Shown here one piece after another: positions 10,416-22,351 of a DNA stretch of 64,000 nt. The stretch is from the NCBI GenBank assembly GCA_007644065.1, contig VJWN01000019.1, forward strand, positions 186,001-250,000, given 5' to 3'. A model generated the notes under the pieces. That model made no database searches, was not told where the DNA came from, and worked only from the letters and a program-made list of their open reading frames with translations. This DNA is from Margaritispora aquatica (lineage: Eukaryota; Ascomycota; Leotiomycetes; Helotiales; Discinellaceae). Every line of letters begins with the position of its first letter. Within the stretch, counting starts at the first letter, position 1. A program made the position numbers and the translations under genes.

Positions 10416-12164
10416 ATGATTTCATCAAGAGCAGTTCCTCGAGTCTCCTCGAACTTTTGCCGAGCTGGCAAGCAGTTCCAGAAGAGATGTTTCCGAGGTG
10501 AAGCTGGCCCAAGAGTTGCAGTTGCTAGCAGATTGAAGCCCACTGCTCGGTCTGCCGGATTACTCTTTACAGTACTTGTTGGAGGAGGAGGTCTTTACAC
10601 ACTCAACTATCCCTCGAACTTACATGCAGAGACGGTTCCTGCTCCAGCAGAGATCGTATTCGAGAAACCAAGGAAGAAGGCAAAGTCTAGAGAAGATAAT
10701 AGGGATTTGATCAGTTCGCAACATCTACAAGTCAAAAAGAGTTGGGAAAATCCAGGTGTTTATGCTTGGGGATCAAACGCTGGACGTGTGGTTGCTCCGG
10801 ATTCAGAGGAACAGAATATCAAGACACCAAGGAGGATAACCTACTTCGATGGGAAGATATTGAGAGATGTCAAATTGGACAAGAACTTCGGAGCAGCCAT
10901 CACAGAGAATGGAGACTTGGTCCAATGGGGGACTGGATACTCTCCTACCTGTACTGAACCTACACCAACATTACGAGGAAAGGATCTAGTGAAGCTGGCA
11001 GTGTCGAGGGACAGAGTTGTGGCATTGTCCTCTAGCGGGACGGTATATTCGATTCCTGCGGCTCAGGCAGATCAAGCAACTGGACACAAGATCTCGGAGA
11101 GCAGCTGGATACCATTTTGGTCGAGTAGGGCACCCATCAGTTACCGAAAGATCAATCCAACGGATATGGCATGGGGAGAGAAAGTGTCGGACATCAGCAG
11201 TGGACTTGAGCACTGTTTACTCTTGACAAATACTGGCCGGTTATTTTCAGCCGTTTCAGGTACAGAGGACTTCCCATCTAAAGGTCAAATGGGTGTCCCA
11301 GGATTGACTTGGTCAACAAAACCTCCAGGACCATTCGACCAGCCACACATGATCAGTACTCTGAAAGGATTTGAGATCAGTAAGATTGCTACAGGAGATT
11401 ATCACTCTTTGGCGGCCGATACTTCTGGTAGAGTGTTTGCCTTTGGTGATAACTCGTTGGGTCAATTGGGATTTGATGTGAGCTCAGAGTCGCCTACAAT
11501 TGATGCACCCTCCCTTTTGCCATTTGACAGGCTTTATAAGGGCACAAACATGATTCCAAGAGTCACAGGAATTGCTGCTGGGGGTGTGAATAGCTTCTTC
11601 ACTGTCGATGCTACCCGAGTAGCTGGTCAAGGCGAGGATGATCCACGAGGTCTAGGACAGGTCACTGCAGATACTTGGTCTTGTGGACAAGGGATTTTCG
11701 GAGCTCTGGGTAATGGACGCTGGACCCATGTTCAAGGAACGCCCACGAAGATCAAAGCGCTTTCAGGGCTATTCGAGTACGATGAAGTTAAGAAGATGGT
11801 GATTCCAATTCGACTTGCTCGCCTGTCTGTTGGTGCGACGCATTGCTCAGCGGTGATGGACAACGTGACGCATGTTGGAGCGACGGATCGGACATCGGAG
11901 AATGACACAAATTGGGGTGCGGATGTCTTATGGTGGGGAGGCAACGAGTTCTTTCAGGTCGGTACTGGAAAGCGCAACAATGTCAGCAATCCCGTCTATA
12001 TCGCTCCTCTAGATATCGAAGCAGACAGGGAGAAGGGCAGACGCGAGGAGCATAGATTCCAGATTACGCCTAGGAATAACATCAAGTTCAATGGCAGGAA
12101 CGTGAGCATCGAGCAGAGGATCGAGTGCGGCAGGGGAGTTACAGCGGTTTATTCAGGAACATGA
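10416..12164 (+). CDS. FMP25: Mitochondrial inner-membrane RCC1-repeat protein (Fmp25-like)
   Basis: An intronless frame of 582 codons starts at ATG 10416. The N-terminus is rich in Arg/Ser without acidic residues (MISSRAVPRVSSNFCRAGK), a mitochondrial presequence. A glycine-rich hydrophobic segment at about residues 46-64 (AGLLFTVLVGGGGLYTL) is a likely membrane anchor. The rest carries RCC1-type propeller repeats: GVYAWGSNAGRV, GDLVQWGTG, GRVFAFGDNSLGQLG, WSCGQGIFGALGNG and VLWWGGNEFFQVGTG. In yeast, Fmp25 is an inner-membrane RCC1 protein needed for respiratory complex III assembly, and I infer the same function. It is divergent from COG3. The fold and location are well supported; the exact assembly role is by orthology. 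Confidence 0.87.
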   Translation: MISSRAVPRVSSNFCRAGKQFQKRCFRGEAGPRVAVASRLKPTARSAGLLFTVLVGGGGLYTLNYPSNLHAETVPAPAEIVFEKPRKKAKSREDNRDLISSQHLQVKKSWENPGVYAWGSNAGRVVAPDSEEQNIKTPRRITYFDGKILRDVKLDKNFGAAITENGDLVQWGTGYSPTCTEPTPTLRGKDLVKLAVSRDRVVALSSSGTVYSIPAAQADQATGHKISESSWIPFWSSRAPISYRKINPTDMAWGEKVSDISSGLEHCLLLTNTGRLFSAVSGTEDFPSKGQMGVPGLTWSTKPPGPFDQPHMISTLKGFEISKIATGDYHSLAADTSGRVFAFGDNSLGQLGFDVSSESPTIDAPSLLPFDRLYKGTNMIPRVTGIAAGGVNSFFTVDATRVAGQGEDDPRGLGQVTADTWSCGQGIFGALGNGRWTHVQGTPTKIKALSGLFEYDEVKKMVIPIRLARLSVGATHCSAVMDNVTHVGATDRTSENDTNWGADVLWWGGNEFFQVGTGKRNNVSNPVYIAPLDIEADREKGRREEHRFQITPRNNIKFNGRNVSIEQRIECGRGVTAVYSGT

Positions 12165-12516
12165 AATGATGGATGGTTGGTGTTACGATTAATGTACTCT
12201 TGTATGCTATGGGCATGGTATGGGCGGTTAGGGCTGGCCTTTGAGCTTGTATAGTATCCTCTCTCCTCATACTAGGGAATTTTAGTTCTCCCATATCAGA
12301 TACCCTTTTCATAGAAATTCATCACACGAAACTTCAAAATTAAAAATGAGCAAGTGGAAATAGTAGGTTATGGCAGATTGCTCATTGATTTCATTGGCAG
12401 GCATGTTCTCTTATTCGAGGATGCCTAGCTAGCTTTCATGAATACATCCCAGTCTCCATGCAAGTTGACGCCAAATTCCCAGCCATAAAAACCATCAACA
12501 ATCGAATTCCTCAAAC
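12165..12516. other. Convergent 3' region of FMP25 and eS26
   Basis: These 352 bp between the two stop codons hold the 3' untranslated regions of convergent genes. No further feature was seen. Confidence 0.5.
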
Positions 12517-13339
12517 CTAAGCCTGGGTGGTCTTGGCAGCGGCCTGGTTTGGGTTGACCTTCTTGCCGTCCTTGTTGTACTACATTACGTATTAGCAACT
12601 GTCTTGCCTGTATTCCAAAGCTTTCAAAGCGCCATCATATTCAATACAGGGCAAGAAAATAAGTACTCACACGAACACGTGGGGGAGGAGCACGGTTGCG
12701 GCGACCCTCACGGGAGCGGACACTGTAGACACATTGTCAGCCCTCCTGTTTTATGTATGAAAGGAAGTTCGACCAAGGTTCATCTCAGCGCATGGGCGTT
12801 TGGGTTGCATACCGGACAATCTTGCCATGGATAGCGCAAGAGACGCAGTATTGCAGCTTGAGGTACATCTTGGGAACGGTGTATTCTGGGAATACGGAGG
12901 CATCTGAGATATCACCTATAGGTCCAATAATGTCAGTACAATTCCCCTTGTAATCTGCCAGGTATTTGCCATGTCTTTCGCCCCTGCCCAACTTTGTGAC
13001 TCCCTGAAAGAAATGAAGACCAAGGTGCGTTCGGATTATAAGAATGGGTAACAAACGGATAGCGGCGGATTCGACCATGTTTCTGATGGTAAATCTCTTG
13101 ATTGCCTTGTCCTTTGGTGTGCATCGGGAGCAGTTGGAGCATCGGATGGGCTTGACGTGGCCACGTCCATTCTTGTTTCGGCCGCTATATAGCTGTTAGT
13201 CTTCCATTCTACGCTCTCAATTTTCTGCTGCTCCAGCTCGTGTGTAGGCCATTGTGTATACACAAGTCGCTGAAGGTATGTGTGTGCTTTGGCCGGAGAG
13301 GTGTAGGGAATCGTACTTGGATGCGCGCTTCTTAACCAT
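12517..13339 (-). CDS. RPS26: 40S ribosomal protein eS26
   Basis: Exons (minus): 13339-13317, 13184-13057, 12915-12813, 12722-12671 and 12579-12517; introns are 132, 141, 90 and 91 bp. The 119-aa product begins [16 protein letters not shown] and contains the four zinc-type cysteines of eS26 (PIRCSNCSR and [11 protein letters not shown]). It ends [15 protein letters not shown]. eS26 lies at the mRNA exit channel of the small subunit and contacts mRNA upstream of the start codon. The many introns and tiny first exon are normal for fungal ribosomal protein genes. The start context is CAAAATGG. A leader intron probably lies at 13355-13406 (GTACGA donor, CTAAC branch, CGCAG end). It is divergently paired with the ubiquitin-eS31 gene. 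Confidence 0.96.
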
Positions 13340-14347
<1,008 letters not shown>

Positions 14348-14890
14348 ATGTGAATGCGCATTATGACTGGTATCTTTGGAAGGTCAGGAACAGCTTTGTA
14401 GCATCTACCAGGTCTTCAATGCAATTTGTGGTTGAACAAGCAAAAACTCGGCACAATTTTACAACATGAGTGAGGCACGTGATGGACCAATGTCTTGGAC
14501 TTCGGTTTTTGCCCCTCGTTTCACCCCACCAAAGATGTCAACTGCCCCGCTCATATGTCCAACTCCTCCTCTCCTTGGCAGATGCATCACGGTAGGACAT
14601 GCTCAGCTTGACATGCATTGTGCATCTAATTTTCCTTGGCCGTGTTTCTCTTTATCCTGTTCAGTGGCAGCAGTGAGGTGATTGTGATTGCTCAAACTGT
14701 TAATGACGCACTTCCTTGGCACTGCAACTCTCTTGGAAACCACCAGACCAGTCTTTGCTTCTTTCTATGGTCAAGCTCAGCTTCTTCACACCATCCTCAG
14801 TTGTCAATTCATATCTACTTCCGTACATCCCACCTCAACTCTTCTATTCCAAAATCTCACACCTCAGCACAACCACCAAATACAATCAAC
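14348..14890. other. Intergenic region upstream of the DDR48-like gene
   Basis: This contains the eS31 3' region and the promoter and leader of the gene at 14891. The last 80 bp are C/T- and A-rich, typical of a fungal 5' leader. No other gene is seen. Confidence 0.5.
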
Positions 14891-15354
14891 ATGGATTTTA
14901 TCAAGAAGTTCGCGGAGCCTGAGGGTAACGAGGGGCAAGGCGAGGGCAGGCAGAATGCTGGTAGCAGCTCTGAGAAGAAGCAAGGCGGTTCCTTCTTTGA
15001 CAAAATTGGCGAACAGATGAACTCTGCTGCTGGAGGTGGAAAGGAAAGCGAGAAGGACGAGGATTACCTTGACAAGGGTAGGCACTTCTGTCGCAATCCG
15101 CAAACAAGCACTGATGTATTTATTACAGGAATCGACTTCGTTCAAGAGAAGTTCATGGGTGCAGGGTATGCTACCTTCAATATCAGAATACCATGGAGTG
15201 ATCAGCAGTTAACACACAGCGTAGAAAGCAAGACAACGAGAACGCGGTCGAGCAAGCAAAGGACGAGCAGATCTCAGATTTCATTCGAGGTAAATACAAG
15301 GAAACTACCGGCAACGAGATGCCAATCAAGGACAAGGAGACGAGATTTGGCTGA
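14891..15354 (+). CDS. Small hydrophilic stress protein, DDR48-like family
   Basis: Exons: 14891-15077, 15129-15165 and 15225-15354; introns are 51 and 59 bp. The product is 117 aa, beginning MDFIKKFAEPEGNEGQ, with repeated GGSFFDKIGEQMNSAAGGG-type sequence. It continues GIDFVQEKFMGAGKQDNE and AVEQAKDEQISDFIRGKYK, ending with PIKDKETRFG. It is strongly hydrophilic, without a signal peptide or membrane segment. Filamentous ascomycetes carry short proteins of this pattern annotated as DNA damage-responsive protein 48, usually stress-induced; the molecular function is not known. The start context is ATCAACATGG. Frame continuity across both introns supports the model. The family call is from pattern memory and moderately certain. 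Confidence 0.7.
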
Positions 15355-16443
15355 ATGGCGATGGCCCATGAAGTTGGAGGTCACAAGGATAGCCGGACAT
15401 ATGGACACAGAGAGCTTACATCACTGGAGCATGAGGCTATGGATGTAGATATTTGGTTGCACAGACTTCACAACAGGGTTCCAATGAGGTCATGAATGAA
15501 ACGATACTCCGCAGTCTTCAATGGATTGATATGAAACACGTCTATCTCGAGGGCACGTTCTAGATAATGTTTAGAGCTTGCCAGTGGATTTGAGTCTTCG
15601 CTGTTTTTTTCTTCACGATGCCATTAATCCTCACTTCGACGCTACGTTTGACTTCAGTTACTAGGTAGATGAGGAGGGAGACGATTCTAGGTTAGATAGA
15701 TTGAGCAGGTCGTTTCCGGCTCAAAGACTTGTAATCGATCGCTTACAATGGCACTTCAATTGCATCAATTACGACCTTGGCTCCTTGATACACATTTGAA
15801 AGGAGCATAACTAATCTTGTGAGAGATTCAAAGAATATATACCTAGCTACATTAGTAATACGCAACATACTCAACAAACCTTAGCGAAAGATTTCAACTT
15901 AGAGTAATTACAACGTTTCCAATGTGTATGGCAATCTTCTTCATTCAGATATATCTCTTTAACTGTCTCTATCCCCATTTGCATTGTCCTTCATCCTAGT
16001 TCAAGACAAGAAGAGTTGATCAAATGAGAGCACTTAGCTATGTTGATACCTTGTCCCACCGCTCCGGCTATACTGCGCACATGTGATGCCTGAAATTTGT
16101 TACAAACTTGACAGATTGGAGGAGATGGTATTTTTGGCTCTACTCAGCCATACATTCTTGCGTGGTTCGAGCTGCGCAGCTGCGCAGTCAAGCCTTTTAC
16201 GAGACGAGCATGCTCCACCTCACCCCGCCACTCCCGACAACACTCACTCATAAGAACAACTTGAACCATCCACCCCTTTCAATTTAAAGAAAACCATCTT
16301 GAATTTCATTGTGCATCCTCATAGTGGCTGCAATAAAGCATATCATATTTTTCATACCTCTTGTTGTCCTGCTCGCGGCTCTCCTCATCGCACATCTGCA
16401 AACCACAACCCCAACTATCAAATTAAGCAGCAGAGACAGCAAG
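15355..16443. other. Intergenic region upstream of the chitinase gene
   Basis: About 1.1 kb without a supported gene. Bases 15730-16000 are AT-rich. Two adjacent copies of the 8-bp palindrome CTGCGCAG lie at 16172-16187. Downstream of 16300, an open stretch in frame with the chitinase encodes a strongly hydrophobic segment but lacks an ATG. Confidence 0.5.
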
Positions 16444-17679
16444 ATGGGCGGAGAAGGTCAATATCGCTCTGTTGCATATTTTGTCAACTGGGCAATTTAT
16501 GGTCGCAAGCATAGGCCTCAAGACCTGCCTGCAAACAAGCTCACACATGTGCTATATGCGTTTGCCAATGTTAGGCCTGAGAGCGGGGAGGTGTAAGTCC
16601 TGGCCCATTTCCAAAATCGCGATGCACCTTCATGCTAATATGTGAGTAGATACTTGACCGACGTTTGGGCAGACAAAGACATCCATTACGATGGTGATTC
16701 TTGGAATGACGTAGGAAACAATCTCTATGGATGCCTCAAGCAACTTAATTTACTGAAGAAGCAAAATCGTTCTCTCAAACTTCTTTTAAGTATTGGTGGT
16801 TGGACCTATTCGTCAAATTTTGCTGCGCCAGCATCAACTCCAGCTGGCCGTGCAAAGTTCGCCTCTAGCGCCGTTGAGTTGCTGAAAGACTTCGGACTTG
16901 ATGGCTTGGACATTGATTGGGAGTATCCAAAAGATGCAACGGAAGCTTCTCATTATGTTGAGCTATTGAAAGCTTGTCGCGAAGCTCTCGACGCTTATTC
17001 ATGTACCTTGAGTCATAGGCATCATTTCGAGCTCACGGTTGCATGCCCCGCTGGCCGTCAACATTACGAGAAACTGGACATCAGAGGAATGGATCAATAT
17101 CTCGATTTCTGGAACCTGATGGCATACGATTTCGCTGGTTCATGGGATTCAGTCACGGGACATCAAGCGAATATTGAATCGTCAGATAGCAATGCAGTGT
17201 GCACACCATTCAGTACACAATGTGCTGTTGACTTTTACAAATCCAAAGGAGTCCCGGGTCACAAGATTGTGATTGGTATGCCACTGTATGGACGAGCTTT
17301 TGAGAACACTGACGGGCTTGGGAAGCCATATTCAGGCGTGGGCCAAGGTTCTTGGGAGAACGGCGTATTTGATTATAAGGCTCTTCCTCTCCCTGGTGCA
17401 CAGGAGATCTACGATGCGGATGCCAAGGCATCATATTCATACGATCCAGTGAAGAAACATCTTGTTTCCTACGATACCGTTGAGATGGCGAGAAAGAAAG
17501 CAGAATGGATCAAGCAACATGGACTTGGAGGAGCAATGTGGTGGGAGAGTAGTGGAGATAGAGAGGGCGAAAAAAGCATCATCTCAGCTGTTACCGAAAC
17601 ACTCTGCCATCTTGACCAACGACACAACTGCCTGGAGTACCCACATTCACAGTTTGAGAATCTCAAAAAGGGTCTATGA
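16444..17679 (+). CDS. GH18 chitinase, ChiB-like
   Basis: Exons: 16444-16592 and 16650-17679, with one 57-bp intron; 392 aa. The GH18 barrel shows [19 protein letters not shown] at the start, [11 protein letters not shown] (strand 3), and the catalytic motif DGLDIDWE at residues 134-141 with Glu141 as proton donor. [19 protein letters not shown] and [11 protein letters not shown] complete the core. It closely resembles the fungal class V group (Aspergillus ChiB, Trichoderma Chit42). From the chosen ATG (context AAGATGGG) the protein has no signal peptide, so it would be intracellular, as in autolysis or wall recycling. A hydrophobic in-frame stretch directly upstream (from about 16324) could be a signal anchor if an upstream exon or a non-ATG start is used. 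Substrate is chitin by family. Confidence 0.92.
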
Positions 17680-18140
17680 GCTAATGGGTAGAAATTGACA
17701 GTGAATGGAAAAGACCATCAAAAGAGTTGGCAACTGAGAGCGGTAGTCTCAATGAATTGACAGATTGCATGGCTGAACAGTTGGGTTGTGTTTTTGCTAA
17801 ATGTGCACAATAGTCTTGCACACTTCAATATTTGCAAACGCAATCTACATTTCCAAATAATACATTTTTGAAATATTACTATTTTCATTTCATGCACGCA
17901 TTTTCTCCACTGAACCTGGGCGCAGTGGACATCTTCAATGAAGAGAGAAAAGAAAGTCTTGAATTCGCTAATGGGCACGATGGCCATAATTACTCCATTG
18001 CTTGAGCCATGACTCCAGTCTTCTATACCCATTGTTTGTGTCAATTTCCATTATCTGCGCCCCAGTCTCAGTCCCAATATCAAAACACCCGTCGCTCCCA
18101 AGGATGCAGCCATTAAAAACCACACCCGTTCCCTTAAGAG
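17680..18140. other. Convergent 3' region of the chitinase and the prenylcysteine oxidase-like gene
   Basis: 461 bp between two stop codons. Nothing beyond presumed 3' untranslated sequence is seen. A further 3' exon of the minus-strand gene adding a C-terminal hydrophobic tail cannot be excluded. Confidence 0.4.
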
Positions 18141-20172
18141 TCACTCGCTCCCTGCTCCTTCACCCATGATGACCTTCTGCTTCCCATCGCCGCTCTCTTT
18201 GACAACACTGTCACTCACATTGTCTTCCTGCAATACCTGGAAGTCGTCGATAATCAGCTGTGCGACGTTCATACCCATCAATGCACTAGTTTCCATCGTT
18301 GAGATGAAACTCTCCATGCCACTTGTGTAGTAAAAACCACGAGCAAGTTCGGGATCTTCGAATGTCACTCGTGGGTACTCCACTGGATAAGAATGCCACA
18401 CATGAGGGTAGTACCAGGATATTGAGGGGTTTGAGAGTGATATGGTGCTAAGGTCGGTAGGTACGGTGGTGTTGAAGAGCTTGGATAGGAATTCTGAGGT
18501 AAGTGCCTCAGGGGAGAATATCTTGTAGAGGTACTCCTTTTCAACAGTCTCAGGATTGACAAGTTGACGGAGCGTGCTGATGCTGAAAAAGCCTGCTGGG
18601 CCAACGCCCTGGTCTTGTTTTGGTGGAACCTCAGATCCTGGTGGGAGGGTGGTGAGAATCGTATTTGGCATCTCAGAGCCATCGGTGATGCCGAAGAATA
18701 AGGGATTTAGTGTCTTAGGACTGGTGAATAAGGTGACATGTAGATTTACATAGGGTATTTCGTCGGGTGTGACTTTGAGGAGATCTTTCTCAATAGAGAT
18801 ATTCGAGTACTGAAGGGGCGCTGCAAGAACAACTGTATCGTATTGCTCGCTAATTTTGGATATTCGACCAAGGGAGTTGGTGGTTGAGGTCTTGATATTG
18901 TATCTTCCCTGGCTCTTTGAGATGGCAGTTACGGAAGTGTTTAGGAGTGCCGTGGCATTGGATGCCGTGATCATATGATCAAAGATTTGCCAATTGCCTC
19001 CATCGATCTGCATTGCTCCATCAATTGCCATACAGACCATCGTCTCGAGGCCATGAATCACATTCAGATTTTGGCCATAATTAACCCGAGTACTGGCCTG
19101 AATAATATCTGTCGCGAAGGTGGTTCCAATCTATAAATATTAGTATGCATATTCATGAGGTATATTTGAAAGTCACACATTATTGTCTGCAAGTAACTGC
19201 TCGCCTGTTACAGCCGTCACAGGTGTGAGTTCCAGATCAAAGGCCCTATCCGACAGAGATCGGAACGGAAAGAACGGAGCCTCGTACAGCTTCAAAAACC
19301 TTCCAACGGTAGCCTTCATCAGCTTTTGAGTGCGCATGGGTGCTAGCCCATATTTCCAGAGCATCTTAGCGACGTCCCAGTAATACCATCCACTGTCCTT
19401 TTGTTGGTAAACAAACTTCTCTCCATTCCAAATCCCAAGAATCTCTGCGCTGCTAGAGTCATAATCTTTTGGCCGTAAGCCAAAAAGTTCGCTAGAGTTT
19501 TTCAAGATGGCGTTGATCTCGACAAAAATGCTGGCGCCGAGCTCAACGGGAAGCGATGGACTGCCATAGGCGTTCACTGTTGTAGAGCGTCCGCCAATGT
19601 ATGAGTTACGTTCAAACACTGTGATGTTGACTGGAACACCTGCTTTGGAAGCAAATTGTTGCAGATAGAAAGCAGTTGCTGAGCCAGCAGGTCCAGCACC
19701 TAATAGTATGTTAGCGAGCGATCACAGCTATAGCTTTTTCAGAACAACTTCGAAGTGAAGGCGCAATTCTGTTGAATAATAAGGTTGATGAGAATTTACA
19801 GGCTTTTACACGCAATTTATACCACCATGGGGTTTTCTTGTTCACACGATATGACTATGACCATCTATCATGTAAGATCTTATGAAAGTAAACAATAGCG
19901 TCAACTTCAAATTCGAGCCAGATTAAAAGCAAAGATGACGATGAAAAAACTCTATGAGCGAAAGAAAATAATGATATTCTCCATTCAGAACAACAGAGTA
20001 ATAAATCACATAACAAAAACATACCAATTATTGCAATTCTCTTGGCGGATGGATCTGGATATGTTTCAGGGGCATCGGTTGATGCATAGACTTGAAATGG
20101 CCAGAGGCCATTAGTTTGATGACATAAGGACGTGAGAATGATTGTAACAATGAAAGTCCAACTTGAGAACAT
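18141..20172 (-). CDS. Prenylcysteine oxidase/lyase-like FAD protein
   Basis: Exons (minus): 20172-20025, 19699-19179 and 19130-18141; introns are 325 and 48 bp; about 552 aa. The N-terminus is a signal peptide (MFSSWTFIVTIILTSLCHQT). The dinucleotide-binding motif IIGAGPAGSATA is at about residues 48-59, split by the long first intron. NITVFERNSYIGGRST follows, with VELGASIF nearby and, in the large last exon, the family segment VNLHVTLFTSPKTLNPLFFG. Prenylcysteine oxidases are lysosomal/vacuolar flavoenzymes that release prenyl aldehyde and free cysteine from degraded prenylated proteins. I infer this activity from family. The first intron is several times longer than the others in the window. 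It is divergent from CCT6. Confidence 0.85.
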
Positions 20173-20471
20173 GCTGAATTAAATGTTTTGATAGGAGTGT
20201 GTTGTAGTTTGGAACATTCTCATGGCCAGCGATCAACAGGTTGGTGTTTCACCAGGCAAGCCGACCTAGCCTTGTCTGCCTCGTCAGCTTGATATTGAGT
20301 TTCTTGGCCACCGTACTGGGGAGCCTACGGCGACCGTGGTACCCCACTCGCGATTCTTCTATTCGCGTCGAACCACACGAAAAAAAGCTTCTAAGAGGGA
20401 CAATTTTCGTACTCTCACTGAACGACCTCACGAACTCACATAACTTGCAGTAGAGTTGCTTTACTGTCAAG
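20173..20471. promoter_or_regulatory. Divergent promoter region, prenylcysteine oxidase-like / CCT6
   Basis: The start codons are 299 bp apart on opposite strands, so both promoters and leaders share this interval. No specific site is assigned. Confidence 0.5.
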
Positions 20472-22351
20472 ATGTCCGCCGCGCAGCTTCTCAACCCCAA
20501 AGCTGAGTCAAGGGTGCGTTTGCTAGTCATAGTGGGGGAAAATATCAACTAACAGTACCTAGAGAAGAGGAGAAGCTCTCAGTGTCAACATTAGCGCAGG
20601 TGAGGGTCTGCAGGATGTTCTCAAATCCAACCTGGGTCCTTTAGGGACGATAAAAATGTCAGTGGTATATTCTCCTTAGAAACCAGCTAGTGCTAAATCA
20701 TTTCTAGGTTGGTTGACGGTGCCGGCGCGGTATGAAGAGCTTCCAAGCTTCCTTTTCGAGCCTTCTAATTTTCTGTGTCGCGCAGATCAAACTGACAAAA
20801 GATGGCAATGTTTTGTTACGAGAAATGCAAATTCAAAATCCTACAGCCGTTATGATTGCGCGAGCTGCGACAGCACAAGATGATATCTGTGGTGATGGCA
20901 CAACCTCTGTAGTTCTGCTTGTAGGAGAGCTCTTGAAGCAGGCAAACAGATACATCTCCGAAGGTTTACATCCTAGGATTATCACAGATGGCTATGAGAT
21001 TGCGAAGACTGAATCGTTGAAGGTATGTACACTAAGGACGTGTAGTGGCATGCGCTGACTACCAAACCAGTTCTTGGACTCATTCAAGCTCGACAAGGAG
21101 GTGGACAGAGAGCTTTTACTATGTGTCGCACGAACATCCCTTTCCACCAAACTCAATCACACACTTGCTGAGAAGCTTACGCCAGATATTGTGGATGCTG
21201 TTCTCGCCATCTACCAGGCCCCTGCGAAGCCCGACTTACATATGATTGAGATCATGAAAATGCAACACAGGACCGCTTCCGAGACCCAGCTCATCCGAGG
21301 TTTAGCACTTGACCATGGAGCAAGACACCCAGATATGCCAAAGAGTGTTGAGAACGCATTCATCTTGAGCTTGAATGTCAGCTTGGAGTACGAGAAGTCC
21401 GAAATCAACTCTGGATTTTACTACTCGAGCGCAGAGCAGAGGGATAAGCTGGTCGAGAGCGAGAGACGTTTTGTGGATGAGAAGCTGAGAAAGATCGTGG
21501 AATTGAAGAAAGAGGTGTGTGGTAATGATCCCAAGAAAGGATTTGTTATTATCAACCAGAAAGGAATCGATCCGCTATCACTGGATGTACTCGTCAAAAA
21601 CGGTATCTTTGCGCTTAGACGTGCGAAGAGACGGAATATGGAGAGATTACAGTTGATCTGTGGTGGAACTGCACAGAACAGTGTGGATGATCTTTCACCA
21701 GACGTTTTGGGATGGGCAGGAAAGGTTTACGAACACCAGCTAGGCGAGGAGAAGTACACATTCATCGAGGATGTCAAAGAGCCAAAATCTGTCACAATTC
21801 TCATCAAGGGCCCAAATCAACACACCATCACCCAGATCTCGGATGCTGTACGTGACGGTCTACGGAGTGTGTACAACATGATTGTGGACAAGAGCGTCGT
21901 TCCAGGAGCAGGAGCTTTCCAGGTTGCGTGTGCGGCACACTTGAATAGTGAAGCATTTCGGAAGACTGTGAAGGGAAAGGCGAAGTGGGGTGTACAAGCC
22001 TTTGCAGATGCTCTCTTGGTCATTCCAAAGACACTTGCTGCAAACTCTGGTCACGATGTTCAGGATGCTCGTAAGTTTTCCCCCTCGCAATGTAGAGATT
22101 TCGTGACTAATGAACAAATAGTTGCAAATCTTCAAGATGAGCAAGCTGAGGGTAACATCGTTGGTCTGGACTTGAAGACTGGTGAGACCATGGATCCGGT
22201 ACTTGAAGGTGTATACGACTCTTACCGTGTCATTCGATCGGCAATTGCTTCGAGTTCGGGCATTGCATCCAACCTTCTTCTGTGCGATGAGATGCTTAAG
22301 GCAAGACAGATGGGCAGACAGCCAGGACCAGGTCCAGGAATGGATGAATAA
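20472..22351 (+). CDS. CCT6: T-complex protein 1 subunit zeta (CCT6)
   Basis: Exons: 20472-20513, 20563-20657, 20708-20729, 20786-21022, 21071-22070 and 22122-22351; introns are 49, 50, 56, 48 and 51 bp; 541 aa. The N-terminus [18 protein letters not shown] is typical of fungal CCT6. ATP-binding group II chaperonin motifs are present: [11 protein letters not shown] near 37-46, LTKDGNVLL, the catalytic GDGTTSVV near 89-96, and VVPGAGAFQ in the C-terminal equatorial part. The tail is Gly/Pro-rich ([12 protein letters not shown]). CCT6 is one of eight subunits of the cytosolic TRiC ring that folds actin, tubulin and WD-repeat proteins. Early introns cluster in the first 550 bp, including a 22-nt third exon. 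The donor of intron 2 (GTCAGT) is weak but keeps the frame. Confidence 0.95.

Noticed and set aside
16624..16649. Starting the chitinase in its second exon
   Set aside because: The first exon supplies the conserved first strand ([14 protein letters not shown]), and a canonical intron links both in frame.
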